A stretch of 64,000 nucleotides of DNA from NCBI GenBank assembly GCA_049687015.1, contig JBAVIP010000040.1:18195-82194 (forward strand). The letters run 5' to 3'. The notes beneath the pieces were generated by a model. That model made no database searches, was not told the DNA's origin, and saw only the letters and a list, made by a program, of their open reading frames with translations. Every line of letters begins with the position of its first letter. Position 1 is the first letter of the stretch. The translations under genes were made by a program, and so were the position numbers. The DNA is from Methylotenera_A sp049687015 (lineage in GTDB: Bacteria; Pseudomonadota; Gammaproteobacteria; Burkholderiales; Methylophilaceae). Of the stretch, positions 51,794 to 60,566 are shown in pieces.

Positions 51794-51831
51794 GTTGCAC
51801 TTCCTCTTCAAATTTCAGTCATAATTACTGG

Positions 51832-52143
51832 ATGATAAATGTGAAAAATATTACTTTGATTTGCTTGGCATTAACGGCCTCAGCCGTACATGCCGAAGAC
51901 CTATTGGGATATTTGACCGATAGCGCAGGAAGGTATATTGGGCCTAGCGTTGAGGACAATGTCGCGGCGATGGACACCGACAAAAATGGTTTTGCAGATG
52001 TGCTTGAGGTGCGCGCATTTTTGGCCTTAACGCACGGCAAAGATTATGAAAAAGCCTTGTTGGATCGATGGGAAGTTCACTCGCTAGGCGGTGGCTGCCC
52101 TGTTCCGTTTGCAAAAGAGTTTTATTCGGAGAGCAAGAACTAG
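51832..52143 (+). CDS. Small secreted EF-hand protein
   Basis: A 103-residue exported protein. The signal peptide ends near SAVHAE. Residues 48-59 (DTDKNGFADVLE) form a canonical EF-hand loop with Asp48, Asp50, Asn52, Asp56 and Glu59, flanked by helices, so it should bind calcium. A single Cys occurs near the C-terminus. I know no assigned role. It sits between fumarase and acnB on the same strand and has a weak ribosome site; whether it belongs to the metabolic operon is unclear. Confidence 0.8.
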   Translation: MINVKNITLICLALTASAVHAEDLLGYLTDSAGRYIGPSVEDNVAAMDTDKNGFADVLEVRAFLALTHGKDYEKALLDRWEVHSLGGGCPVPFAKEFYSESKN

Positions 52144-52228
52144 CCAAAAATTTTGCGTTTTACAAATGTGAAACGATTGTGGATTTAGGCTGGTTTATAA
52201 TAGCAGTTAATTATTAATAGAGCTTTAA

Positions 52229-54826
52229 ATGATCATGTTAAAAACGTATCAAAAACACGCGCAAGAACGCGCAGCGCAACAACTTCCACCGCTACCGATG
52301 ACTGCAGAGCAGGTCGCACAGTTGGTTGAGTTACTTAAAAACCCGCCAGCAGGTGAAGAGGCTTTGCTGATGGATCTGCTTGAAAACCGCACCCCCGCTG
52401 GCGTAGATCAAGCGGCTTATGTGAAAGCGGCATTTTTGGCCGATATTGCCAAAGGCACTACCAAATCACCTCTGATTTCACCAGAAAAGGCAGTGCAGTT
52501 ACTTGGCACAATGCTGGGCGGCTACAACGTGCAAGCGCTGGTTGAGTTGTTAAGCACTCCAATGGCAGAACACGCTGTCAAGGCACTGAGTAATACGATT
52601 TTAATGTTCGATGCATTTCACGATGTGGATGTGTTAATGAAGGCGGGGAACGTTCACGCTAAAAAACTCATGACATCATGGGCGAATGCCGAATGGTTTA
52701 CCTCTAGACCTGTGTTAGCAAATGAAATCAAAATGGTGGTGTTTAAGGTCGATGGCGAAACCAATACGGATGACCTTAGCCCTGCGCAGGAGGCCTGGAG
52801 CCGCCCGGATATTCCGCTGCATGCCAAAGCCATGCTGGTGAATAAAATGCCGGATGGTTTAAAAACGATTGAGATACTTAAAGCTAAAGGCCTGCCACTG
52901 GCTTACGTGGGCGATATTGTCGGCACGGGCTCGTCACGCAAATCGGCCATTAACTCAGTGCAATGGTTTATGGGCAGCGACATTCCAAATATCCCCAATA
53001 AACGCACCGGTGGTGTGATTCTGGGCGGCAAAATCGCCCCGATTTTCTTTAACACGGCAGAGGATTCCGGCGCCTTGCCGATTCAATGCGATGTTTCAAA
53101 AATGCACACGGGCGATGTGGTGGTGATTAAACCCTATGAAGGTAAGGTACTGAATGAAACCGGTGAAATCATTTCTAGCTTTGAACTTAGCCCAGTTACT
53201 ATGCCAGATGAAGTGCGCGCGGGCGGCCGCATCCCTTTGATTATCGGTCGCGGCCTGACTTCTAATGCGCGCAAGGCTTTGGGCTTGGCTGAAACCGATA
53301 TTTTCATCAAAGCAACACCAGAAATAGTTTCAAACAAGGGTTACACGCTGGCGCAAAAAATGGTTGGCAGGGCATGTGGCTTGCCAGGAGGCACAGGCGT
53401 GCGCCCTGGGACTTATTGCGAGCCGAAAGCAACCACGGTGGGTTCGCAGGACACTACCGGCGGCATGACGCGCGATGAGCTAAAAGAATTGGCATGCTTA
53501 GGGTTTAGCAGTGATTTAGTCATGCAGAGCTTCTGTCACACCGCGGCTTATCCAAAACCTGTGGATATTAAACTGCAGCACGAACTGCCTGAATTTATGT
53601 CCAGCCGCGGTGGTGTTTCTCTGCGTCCGGGCGATGGCGTGATCCACTCCTGGTTGAATCGCATGATTCTGCCTGATACTGTCGGTACCGGCGGCGATTC
53701 GCATACGCGCTTCCCAATTGGTATTTCGTTTCCAGCAGGTTCTGGTTTGGTGGCCTTTGCCGCCGCTACAGGTGCGATGCCGCTTGATATGCCAGAATCA
53801 GTATTAGTGCGCTTCAAGGGCACCATGCAGCCCGGTATTACCCTGCGCGACTTGGTGAATGCGATACCATACGCGGCGATAAAAGAAGGCACTTTGACAG
53901 TCGGCAAACAAGGTAAAAAGAACGTATTTAACGGCAGAATTTTAGAGATTGAAGGCTTGCCAGATTTGAAAGTGGAACAGGCATTTGAGTTTGCCGATGC
54001 TTCTGCGGAGCGCTCCGCCAATGGCTGTACCGTATTATTAAACAAAGAGCCGGTGATTGAGTTTCTGAACTCCAATATCGTGCTGATGCAGAACATGATA
54101 GACAATGGCTATCAGGATGCGCGAACCCTGCAGCGGCGCATCGCCAATATGCAGGCATGGCTGGAAAAGCCAGAGCTGCTGCAATCTGATGTTGATGCTG
54201 AATATGCGCATGTGATTGAGATTGATTTGAACGAAATCAAAGAGCCATTGGTCGCATGCCCGAACGACCCGGATGACATCAAGCCGTTATCTGCCGTAGT
54301 GGGGGATAAAATTGATGAAGTGTTTATAGGCAGTTGCATGACCAATATCGGCCATTACCGCGCCGCAGCCAAAGTGCTGGAAGGCACTGGCAACATCCCG
54401 ACAAGGCTCTGGATCGCACCGCCAACCCGTATGGATGAAGCGCAATTGCGTGACGAAGGCGTGTATTCTGTGTTTGGTGTGGCTGGCGCGCGCACCGAAG
54501 TACCAGGCTGCAGCCTCTGCATGGGCAACCAGGCGCGCGTGGCCGATAAAGCGACTGTATTCAGTACCAGCACACGCAACTTTGATAACCGCATGGGCAA
54601 GGATGCGCGTGTTTACTTGGGTTCAGCCGAGTTGGCCGCTGTGTGCGCCAAACTCGGCCGTATGCCAACCCACGCGGAATACTTGGAAACTGTAGGCACT
54701 AAGCTTGCTAATACTGCCGAGATTTATAAATATTTGAATTTTGACCAAATGACGGAATATAAAGCAGCATTAGATACACTCAGTAGCGGTAAAAAAGTGA
54801 TTCCAATCGCAGAGCTTGCCGAGTAA
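52229..54826 (+). CDS. acnB: Bifunctional aconitate hydratase 2 / 2-methylisocitrate dehydratase
   Basis: Aconitase B isomerises citrate to isocitrate and can hydrate 2-methyl-cis-aconitate to 2-methylisocitrate. The 865 residues have the AcnB domain order: HEAT-like N-terminus (1-160), swivel domain (SSRKSAINSVQWFMG, about 235) and cluster domains with SCMTNIGHYRAAAKVLEG (about 706) and CSLCMGNQARV (about 765). No acnD/prpF pair is present, so AcnB fits as the second half of the PrpD reaction. ATG at 52229 with GAG six bases upstream; 52235 is an alternative. Confidence 0.97.
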   Translation: MIMLKTYQKHAQERAAQQLPPLPMTAEQVAQLVELLKNPPAGEEALLMDLLENRTPAGVDQAAYVKAAFLADIAKGTTKSPLISPEKAVQLLGTMLGGYNVQALVELLSTPMAEHAVKALSNTILMFDAFHDVDVLMKAGNVHAKKLMTSWANAEWFTSRPVLANEIKMVVFKVDGETNTDDLSPAQEAWSRPDIPLHAKAMLVNKMPDGLKTIEILKAKGLPLAYVGDIVGTGSSRKSAINSVQWFMGSDIPNIPNKRTGGVILGGKIAPIFFNTAEDSGALPIQCDVSKMHTGDVVVIKPYEGKVLNETGEIISSFELSPVTMPDEVRAGGRIPLIIGRGLTSNARKALGLAETDIFIKATPEIVSNKGYTLAQKMVGRACGLPGGTGVRPGTYCEPKATTVGSQDTTGGMTRDELKELACLGFSSDLVMQSFCHTAAYPKPVDIKLQHELPEFMSSRGGVSLRPGDGVIHSWLNRMILPDTVGTGGDSHTRFPIGISFPAGSGLVAFAAATGAMPLDMPESVLVRFKGTMQPGITLRDLVNAIPYAAIKEGTLTVGKQGKKNVFNGRILEIEGLPDLKVEQAFEFADASAERSANGCTVLLNKEPVIEFLNSNIVLMQNMIDNGYQDARTLQRRIANMQAWLEKPELLQSDVDAEYAHVIEIDLNEIKEPLVACPNDPDDIKPLSAVVGDKIDEVFIGSCMTNIGHYRAAAKVLEGTGNIPTRLWIAPPTRMDEAQLRDEGVYSVFGVAGARTEVPGCSLCMGNQARVADKATVFSTSTRNFDNRMGKDARVYLGSAELAAVCAKLGRMPTHAEYLETVGTKLANTAEIYKYLNFDQMTEYKAALDTLSSGKKVIPIAELAE

Positions 54827-54925
54827 TCACTGTTTTGACTCCGGCATTTTAGTCTCTGGTTGTAAAAGGGTGAGCGCTGGATTGTATTTCTGTGTTCAAC
54901 ATTACCATCACTATGGTTGCGCGAT

Positions 54926-55351
54926 ATGAACTTAGAACAAAAACCTGATAATGCCCATATATTCTCCCAAGAAGAGATTATATCGCCAGCGGAGCGGGGT
55001 GCGTGGAAATGGATGTTGCCGTTAAGCATAGTGCTGGTGCTGGCCATGATTGCCGCTTGGCATTTTGGTTGGCATGCCAAAGCCGTTACTGCAGGTGTGT
55101 TGTTATTAGCAGGGCTTTCTCATTTATTCGCCTGGATACTTGGCATTATTACGTTGGTGCCGATTATTGGCCCAATACTGGTTAAAGTGCTGAGTTTGTC
55201 TATTATCTGGCTGCTAAATGCCATCGGTTATCTGGTTTCTTTTGTCGCCATCAAACGCGGCTATTCTAAAGATGTGCTTACTTACCGCGCCGTGACCATA
55301 GCGCTCATCACAGGCATTGTTATTGGCTATGTGATTGGCAGCCTTGTTTAA
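54926..55351 (+). CDS. Membrane protein of unknown function
   Basis: A 141-residue protein I do not recognise. After a hydrophilic N-terminus (about 1-28) it has four hydrophobic segments (about 29-46, 52-72, 74-98 and 121-139), the middle ones rich in Ile/Leu/Gly (LGIITLVPIIGPILVKVLSL). The start is the ATG at 54926 rather than a TTG three codons earlier. It converges with the yqhA-like gene, only five bases apart at the 3' ends. Confidence 0.75.
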   Translation: MNLEQKPDNAHIFSQEEIISPAERGAWKWMLPLSIVLVLAMIAAWHFGWHAKAVTAGVLLLAGLSHLFAWILGIITLVPIIGPILVKVLSLSIIWLLNAIGYLVSFVAIKRGYSKDVLTYRAVTIALITGIVIGYVIGSLV

Positions 55352-55356
55352 GCTGC

Positions 55357-55899
55357 TTAGTGCTGAACTTCCGCGCGGACCATTAGCTTGTCAATGTAGG
55401 CAATCGCAATCGCAGAAAACACAAATGTCATGTGGATAAGCGTTTGTGCAATTAAGACCTTATCACTCAGGTTTTCAGCATTGATAAAGGTTTTAAGCAA
55501 ATGAATGGATGAAATACCGATGATGGCAGTGGCCAGTTTTACCTTGAGCAGATTGGCATTCACATGGGAAAGCCAATCCGGCTCATCCGGGTGGCCTTCC
55601 AGATTCAGGCGCGAAACAAACGTTTCATAGCCACCTACAATTACCATAATCAGCAGGTTGGAAATCATCACTACGTCAATTAAACCCAACACAATCAGCA
55701 TGATGTCCGCTTCACCCAGATGAGGGATTTTATGCACCAGATGAAACAGCTCAACTGCAAAAAAATACACATAGACCGCCTGCGCGATGATGAGGCCCAA
55801 ATATAGCGGGAGCTGCAACCAGCGGCTGCCGAACAATATATTGGTCATGATACTGCTTTGCTTGTAATTGTTATTTGGGATTTTTGTGTTTTCTTGCAT
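55357..55899 (-). CDS. YqhA / TIGR00645 family membrane protein
   Basis: Inner-membrane protein of 180 residues with four hydrophobic helices. RWLQLPLYLGLIIAQ (about 26-40), DVVMISNLLIMVIVGGYETFVSRL (about 74-97) and LKVKLATAIIGISSIHLLK (about 117) define the YqhA family, whose function is unknown. An in-frame ATG at 55848 (MTNILFGSRW) is an alternative start and gives the usual family length. Confidence 0.87.
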   Translation of the reverse strand: MQENTKIPNNNYKQSSIMTNILFGSRWLQLPLYLGLIIAQAVYVYFFAVELFHLVHKIPHLGEADIMLIVLGLIDVVMISNLLIMVIVGGYETFVSRLNLEGHPDEPDWLSHVNANLLKVKLATAIIGISSIHLLKTFINAENLSDKVLIAQTLIHMTFVFSAIAIAYIDKLMVRAEVQH

Positions 55900-55943
55900 G
55901 GGCTACCTGAATAATTCACTAAATAATGAGGGTGTATTTTACA

Positions 55944-56789
55944 TTAAGTAATCTGACTTGTAAGTTCGAAATGGGCTGTTTCATCCATCGCCAGCAACTT
56001 AGTTAAAGCAGGCATGCTTTCTTTTAATGCGGCGGGCAAAGTCCACGGCGGGTTTACAATAAACATGCCGCTGCCATGCATGCCAAAGCCCTCTGTGCTA
56101 GGTGCCTGCACGCTCAAACTTACATTCAGCCAGTTATTTGCATTGAGTTGTTTTAACTTGTCCAGCATCTGCATCGGCTCTTGGCGCTGCAACAGCGGAT
56201 ACCATACCAGGTAAGTCCCTGTAGCGAAACGGTTGAGACCGTCTTTGATGCAGTCTGCTACACGCCTGTAGTCATCTTTAAGCTCATATGGGGGGTCAAT
56301 CAGCACCACAGCGCGTTTGCATGGTGGCGGCAAACAGGCTTTTAAACCAATAAAACCATTTTGCATTTCAATTCCGGTTTGGCGACCCTGATTTTTAAAA
56401 TTTTCCATTAGAATCTTGTAATCGTTCGGGTGCAACTCAAACAAGCGCATTTTGTCATCAGCACGTAAAAAAGCTTGCGCGATTTTGGGTGAGCCTGGAT
56501 AAAACAGCAGCTGGTTGTTTTGATTGTGTTTTATGATTAAATCAGTATAGTTTTCCAGCGTGGCAGGCAAGTTTTTTGCGCCGATAAGCCGTGCAATCCC
56601 TGTCTCAAACTCGGCATTTTTCTGCGCGAAATCACTCTCCAAGGCATACATGCCGGCGCCTGCGTGGGTGTCGATATACCAATAAGGTTTATCCTTTTGG
56701 TTCATGTAATCCAGTACCAGGCTGAGCATATAATGTTTCAGCACATCGGCATGATTGCCTGCATGGAAGGCGTGGCGGTAACTTAACAT
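55944..56789 (-). CDS. rlmJ: 23S rRNA (adenine2030-N6)-methyltransferase RlmJ
   Basis: Methylates A2030 of 23S rRNA with S-adenosylmethionine. The 281 residues start with the diagnostic MLSYRHAFHAGNHADVLKH and contain YIDTHAGAGMYAL (about 38) and the catalytic IDPPYELKDDY (DPPY, about 163). Single gene, divergent from the CDF exporter. Confidence 0.95.
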   Translation of the reverse strand: MLSYRHAFHAGNHADVLKHYMLSLVLDYMNQKDKPYWYIDTHAGAGMYALESDFAQKNAEFETGIARLIGAKNLPATLENYTDLIIKHNQNNQLLFYPGSPKIAQAFLRADDKMRLFELHPNDYKILMENFKNQGRQTGIEMQNGFIGLKACLPPPCKRAVVLIDPPYELKDDYRRVADCIKDGLNRFATGTYLVWYPLLQRQEPMQMLDKLKQLNANNWLNVSLSVQAPSTEGFGMHGSGMFIVNPPWTLPAALKESMPALTKLLAMDETAHFELTSQIT

Positions 56790-56880
56790 AGCTTGCCATT
56801 ATAACTATCCGTGATTTGTCTGAATATTTTTTTCGTAGCCTTTCATGCTTAATGTTGGGTTTTCGGTTAGCATTTCACCT

Positions 56881-57579
56881 ATGAAAAGTTCTGGCCAAAA
56901 CACCCCGGTGACTCATGAAGATCACGATGACCATGATCACTATCTCATCCCATTTATACTGATTTTTGTCTTTGCAATTGTCGAGGCCGTGGGCAGCTGG
57001 TATACCGGCTCTTTGGCTTTGTTAAGCGATGCCGGCCACATGTTTTCAGATGTCGCAGCGCTTGGTCTGGCATGGATGGCAGGCATTCTCTCTAAAAAAC
57101 CCAATGTGGCGAGGCACGCATGTGGCGTCAGTTATGCTGAGCTTGGTGTTTCAATCGTCAATGCAATCACCATGCTGGCAGTGATTTTTTATGTGGTAGC
57201 TGAAGCAATATCAAGGTTTAAGCATCCACATCTTGTACAAGGGGCGGGGTTGACCATTATTGCGACTCTGGGCTTAATTGTTAATTTAATTGTGGCTAAG
57301 CAGTTGCATCATCAGGCTGTGCATCATAAGGAAACCCTGAACAATCGCGCTGCATTTTTGCATGTCATCGGCGATTTGCTAGGCTCTGTGGCGGCGGTGG
57401 CTGCCGGCGTGATCATTTATTTTACAGGCTGGATGCCGATTGACCCGATTTTATCTTTGCTTATCTCGCTATTATTGTTGGCGTTTACCTTAAACCTGAT
57501 ACGCGATATTTGGAAAACTCTACATGGCAAGCCCAGCCTGGGCGCTAATGGGCTGAATCATGGCGACCATGCACACTAA
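56881..57579 (+). CDS. Cation diffusion facilitator, zinc-type exporter
   Basis: Proton-coupled Zn/Co/Cd exporter of the CzcD/ZitB type. A His/Asp-rich N-terminus (THEDHDDHDHY, about 9-19) is followed by six helices. The transport-site motifs are SDAGHMFSD (helix 2, about 52-60) and HVIGD (helix 5, about 158-162), the H/D pattern of zinc transporters. 232 residues from the ATG at 56881: the usual C-terminal cytoplasmic domain is very short, ending GDHAH. The uracil-DNA glycosylase start overlaps its 3' end. Confidence 0.9.
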   Translation: MKSSGQNTPVTHEDHDDHDHYLIPFILIFVFAIVEAVGSWYTGSLALLSDAGHMFSDVAALGLAWMAGILSKKPNVARHACGVSYAELGVSIVNAITMLAVIFYVVAEAISRFKHPHLVQGAGLTIIATLGLIVNLIVAKQLHHQAVHHKETLNNRAAFLHVIGDLLGSVAAVAAGVIIYFTGWMPIDPILSLLISLLLLAFTLNLIRDIWKTLHGKPSLGANGLNHGDHAH

Positions 57580-58213
57580 GCCCACGTTTGATATTGCTTG
57601 CAGGCAATGCACGCGGCTAGCCACTTTTTTAGATGGTGTAAAAGTAAAGCAACCCAACTATTTCTGCAAACCTGTGCCGCAATTTGGCGATGCTAATGCC
57701 AAGTTGGTTATTGTAGGTTTAGCACCTGGCATGCACGGCGCGAATAAGACTGGACGGCCTTTTACAGGCGATTTCGCAGGTATTTTGCTATATGAAACCT
57801 TGCATAAATTTGGCTTTGCAACGCAACCGCAATCTGTTTCGGCGAGTGATGATTTGCAGCTGATTAATTGCCGCATCACTAATGCAGTCAAATGTTTACC
57901 GCCAGAAAATAAACCGCTGCCAGCGGAAATCACGACATGCAACCAGTTTTTAGCGGCAGAGTTACAACAATTGGCCCCAAATAGTGTCATATTGGCATTG
58001 GGTAATGTGGCGCACCTGGCGGTGTTAAAAGCATTTGGCTTAAAAATAAAAGACTATAAATTTGGTCATGCCACAAAACACGTCCTAGCAAATGGATTAA
58101 TTTTGTATGATAGCTATCATTGTAGTCGCTATAATACTCAAACGCGGCGACTCACCGCAGCCATGTTTTATGCGGTGTTTGCCGAAATTCAACGTGAATT
58201 AAAAGGAGATTAA
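57560..58213 (+). CDS. Family 5 (UDGb-type) uracil-DNA glycosylase
   Basis: Base-excision repair glycosylase of 217 residues. Motif A VGLAPGMHGANKTGRPFTGD (about 51-70) is the UDGb signature, and the C-terminal motif SYHCSRYNTQTRRLT (about 184-198) replaces the usual SYHPS..NT. Cys residues at about 14, 17 (CRQC), 36 and 114 fit a [4Fe-4S] cluster. The ATG overlaps the CDF gene in another frame; an ATG at 57569 is an alternative. The tautomerase gene follows after one base. Confidence 0.88.
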   Translation: MATMHTKPTFDIACRQCTRLATFLDGVKVKQPNYFCKPVPQFGDANAKLVIVGLAPGMHGANKTGRPFTGDFAGILLYETLHKFGFATQPQSVSASDDLQLINCRITNAVKCLPPENKPLPAEITTCNQFLAAELQQLAPNSVILALGNVAHLAVLKAFGLKIKDYKFGHATKHVLANGLILYDSYHCSRYNTQTRRLTAAMFYAVFAEIQRELKGD

Positions 58214-58214
58214 A

Positions 58215-58394
58215 ATGCCTTATGTCAATGTGAAACTCGCAGGAAGTATTACCAAAGAACAGAAAAAAGAAATCGCCAAAGAAATCACCGAAACCTTGCA
58301 AAAGCATGCGCACAAACCACCCAGCTATACCTACATTGTGTTTGAAGAAGTGAAAATGGAAGATTGGGCGATAGGCGGGAATTTACTAGGGTGA
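58215..58394 (+). CDS. 4-Oxalocrotonate tautomerase family protein (DmpI-like), 59 residues
   Basis: Tiny tautomerase. The frame 58215-58394 encodes MPYVNVKLAG..., giving the catalytic N-terminal Pro after Met removal, a central amphipathic helix (KEQKKEIAKEITETLQKH) and the beta-strand YTYIVFEEV with a C-terminal AIGGNLLG typical of the 4-OT family. AAGGAGAT lies five bases before the ATG, and only one base separates it from the glycosylase stop, so it is cotranslated. The natural substrate is not known. At 59 residues it is easily missed by length filters. Confidence 0.9.
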   Translation: MPYVNVKLAGSITKEQKKEIAKEITETLQKHAHKPPSYTYIVFEEVKMEDWAIGGNLLG

Positions 58395-58467
58395 GTAAAC
58401 CTAAGTACAAAGCTTGCAGCCGCATTCAATACGGTTATTTTTTTATATTTTCTCGAGCCTAGCTGAT

Positions 58468-58746
58468 ATGAGCGGAATGCAGCATTTTGATCATGAGCTG
58501 GCGGAGTTAGATAAGCAGATAGTGCGCCTGGGAAATCTTTGCGGCCTTGATGCCACCAAGGACGAAACGGTGATGCGTGTGCTCGAAGGTAAAATTCTGG
58601 CTGAAATTTTTTCAGCAGACTTGCAAAAGTATTTTTCTTTGCTGAAAGGGCTTTTGACCTTGCGCTACATGGTGGAGAAGCAATGTATGGACGACATCGG
58701 TCCCCGTCATTGCCAGGAGATACTGAGTGGCACATTGTTAAAGTAA
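58468..58746 (+). CDS. Small conserved-looking helical protein, function unknown
   Basis: A 92-residue, mostly helical cytoplasmic protein I do not recognise, starting at MSGMQHFD. The frame is open upstream to 58414, but that stretch gives hydrophobic residues and no ribosome site. It has three Cys (about 25, 73 and 82). It lies four bases before uvrC on the same strand. Confidence that it is coding comes from the open frame, codon use like its neighbours and tight spacing to uvrC. Confidence 0.6.
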   Translation: MSGMQHFDHELAELDKQIVRLGNLCGLDATKDETVMRVLEGKILAEIFSADLQKYFSLLKGLLTLRYMVEKQCMDDIGPRHCQEILSGTLLK

Positions 58747-58750
58747 TTGC

Positions 58751-60550
58751 ATGTTCGACCCAAAACCCATCTTAAAAAATCTGCCCAATTTGCCGGGCGT
58801 GTATCGCATGATTAACGCGACGGAAGAGGTGATTTATGTGGGTAAAGCTAAAGACCTCAAAAAGCGCGTTTCATCGTACTTCAACAAGAACTTACCTAGT
58901 CCGCGCACGCGCGTAATGGTGAGTAATATTATCAAAATAGAAACCACGGTTACTCACAACGAGGCCGAGGCTTTATTGCTGGAAAACAATCTAATTAAAG
59001 GCTTAATGCCGCGTTATAACGTGTTGTTTCGCGATGATAAATCGTATCCGTACATCACAATTACAGGCGATGCGTTTCCGCGTTTGGCGTTCCATCGTGG
59101 AGCGCAGCGTAAAGGTTCTCAATATTTCGGACCTTTCCCCAATGCGGTGGCGGTACGCGAGAGTATCCAGCTTTTGCAGAAGGTTTTTAAGCTGCGTACT
59201 TGTGAGAACACCGTGTTTTCCAACCGCTCGCGCCCCTGTCTGCAGTATCAGATTAAGCGTTGCACCGCACCTTGCGTGGGTTATATTACACCAGAGGATT
59301 ATGCACATGACGTGCATCACGCAGCGATGTTTCTGGAAGGTAAAACCAACGAAGTGCTGAATGCGCTGGGCGATAAAATGAATACGGCGGCGGGGAATCA
59401 GGAATATGAAATGGCGGCGGTGTTCCGCGACCGTATGCAGGCGCTGCGCCAAGTGCAGGCCAAGCAGTTTGTGAGTGATTTTAGCGTGTCGGATGCAGAT
59501 GTAATCGCCTGTGCCGAGGTGCAGGCGCAGCATTGCATTAACCTGGTAATGATACGCGGCGGACGCCATTTGGGTGATAAAAGCTTCTTCCCCAAAAACA
59601 CGCAAGACGCAGAGCTAAGCGAGACCGTCGAAGCATTTTTAACCCAGCATTATGTGGCGCAAAATACGCCGCCGATGATCGTGTGCGGCGCTGAGGTTGA
59701 TACCAAAGCTTTTGAGCAGGCTTTTAGCGAACAATCTGGCCGCAAGATTAAAATTATCACGAACGCGATTGGCGATAAACGCGTGTGGCTGAAAATGGCG
59801 CAAACCAATGCAGAGCTGGCATTAACGCAAAAACAGGCTGAAGCCAGCAACCAGGAAGCACGATTGGTAGCGCTACGCGAGGCGTTGAATTTGCCAGAAA
59901 CCACGGAGCGTATTGAGTGCTTTGACATTAGCCACACCATGGGTGAGGCGACGGTGGCGAGTTGTGTGGTGTTTGATAAGGGCAACCTGCAAAATAGCGA
60001 ATATCGTCGTTATAACATCACGGGCATTACCCCGGGTGACGATTACGCGGCGATGCGCGACGTGCTGACGCGGCGTTACAAAAAAGTGGCAGCGGGCGAG
60101 GGTAAAAGACCGGATTTGGTGTTCATTGATGGCGGCAAAGGCCAGCTGGGCGTGGCAATCGAGGTGATGCAGGAGGTTGGGTTGGAAGACATTCTGCTAG
60201 TCGGCATTGCCAAAGGCGAAGAGCGCAGACCTGGGCTGGAAACCATGATTTTTTCTGACACGGGTGAAATGCTCAATTTGGAAAAAGACAACCAAGGTTT
60301 GCATTTGCTGCAGCAAATCCGAGATGAAGCGCATCGGTTCGCCATTACAGGGCATCGTGCTAAGCGTGCCAAAGCACGCATGCACTCGAGTCTGGAAGAC
60401 ATAGACGGTATAGGTGCAAAACGCCGTAAAGCGCTATTGACGCGCTTTGGTGGCCTAGATGGGGTGAAAAATGCTAGTATGGATGAAATTGCCCAAGTTG
60501 AAGGCGTCAGCAAAAGTTTAGCTGAAAAAATCTACGAAGAGTTTCATTAA
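58751..60550 (+). CDS. uvrC: Excinuclease ABC subunit C
   Basis: Makes both incisions in nucleotide-excision repair. The 599 residues have the GIY-YIG nuclease (about 14-95, GVYRM...VIYVGKAKDLKKRV), the UVR helix (about 215, NQEYEMAAVFRDRMQALRQ), the RNase H-like nuclease (about 392, ECFDISHTMGEATVASCVVF) and two C-terminal HhH motifs (DGIGAKRRKALL, VEGVSKSLAEKI). Followed by pgsA after 16 bp, a widely conserved pairing. Confidence 0.97.
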   Translation: MFDPKPILKNLPNLPGVYRMINATEEVIYVGKAKDLKKRVSSYFNKNLPSPRTRVMVSNIIKIETTVTHNEAEALLLENNLIKGLMPRYNVLFRDDKSYPYITITGDAFPRLAFHRGAQRKGSQYFGPFPNAVAVRESIQLLQKVFKLRTCENTVFSNRSRPCLQYQIKRCTAPCVGYITPEDYAHDVHHAAMFLEGKTNEVLNALGDKMNTAAGNQEYEMAAVFRDRMQALRQVQAKQFVSDFSVSDADVIACAEVQAQHCINLVMIRGGRHLGDKSFFPKNTQDAELSETVEAFLTQHYVAQNTPPMIVCGAEVDTKAFEQAFSEQSGRKIKIITNAIGDKRVWLKMAQTNAELALTQKQAEASNQEARLVALREALNLPETTERIECFDISHTMGEATVASCVVFDKGNLQNSEYRRYNITGITPGDDYAAMRDVLTRRYKKVAAGEGKRPDLVFIDGGKGQLGVAIEVMQEVGLEDILLVGIAKGEERRPGLETMIFSDTGEMLNLEKDNQGLHLLQQIRDEAHRFAITGHRAKRAKARMHSSLEDIDGIGAKRRKALLTRFGGLDGVKNASMDEIAQVEGVSKSLAEKIYEEFH

Positions 60551-60566
60551 TGGAGTGCCGCGTTAA

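Noticed and set aside
53548..54105. Open frame of 185 codons antisense to acnB
   Set aside because: Lies entirely within conserved acnB; no start signal or recognisable domain.
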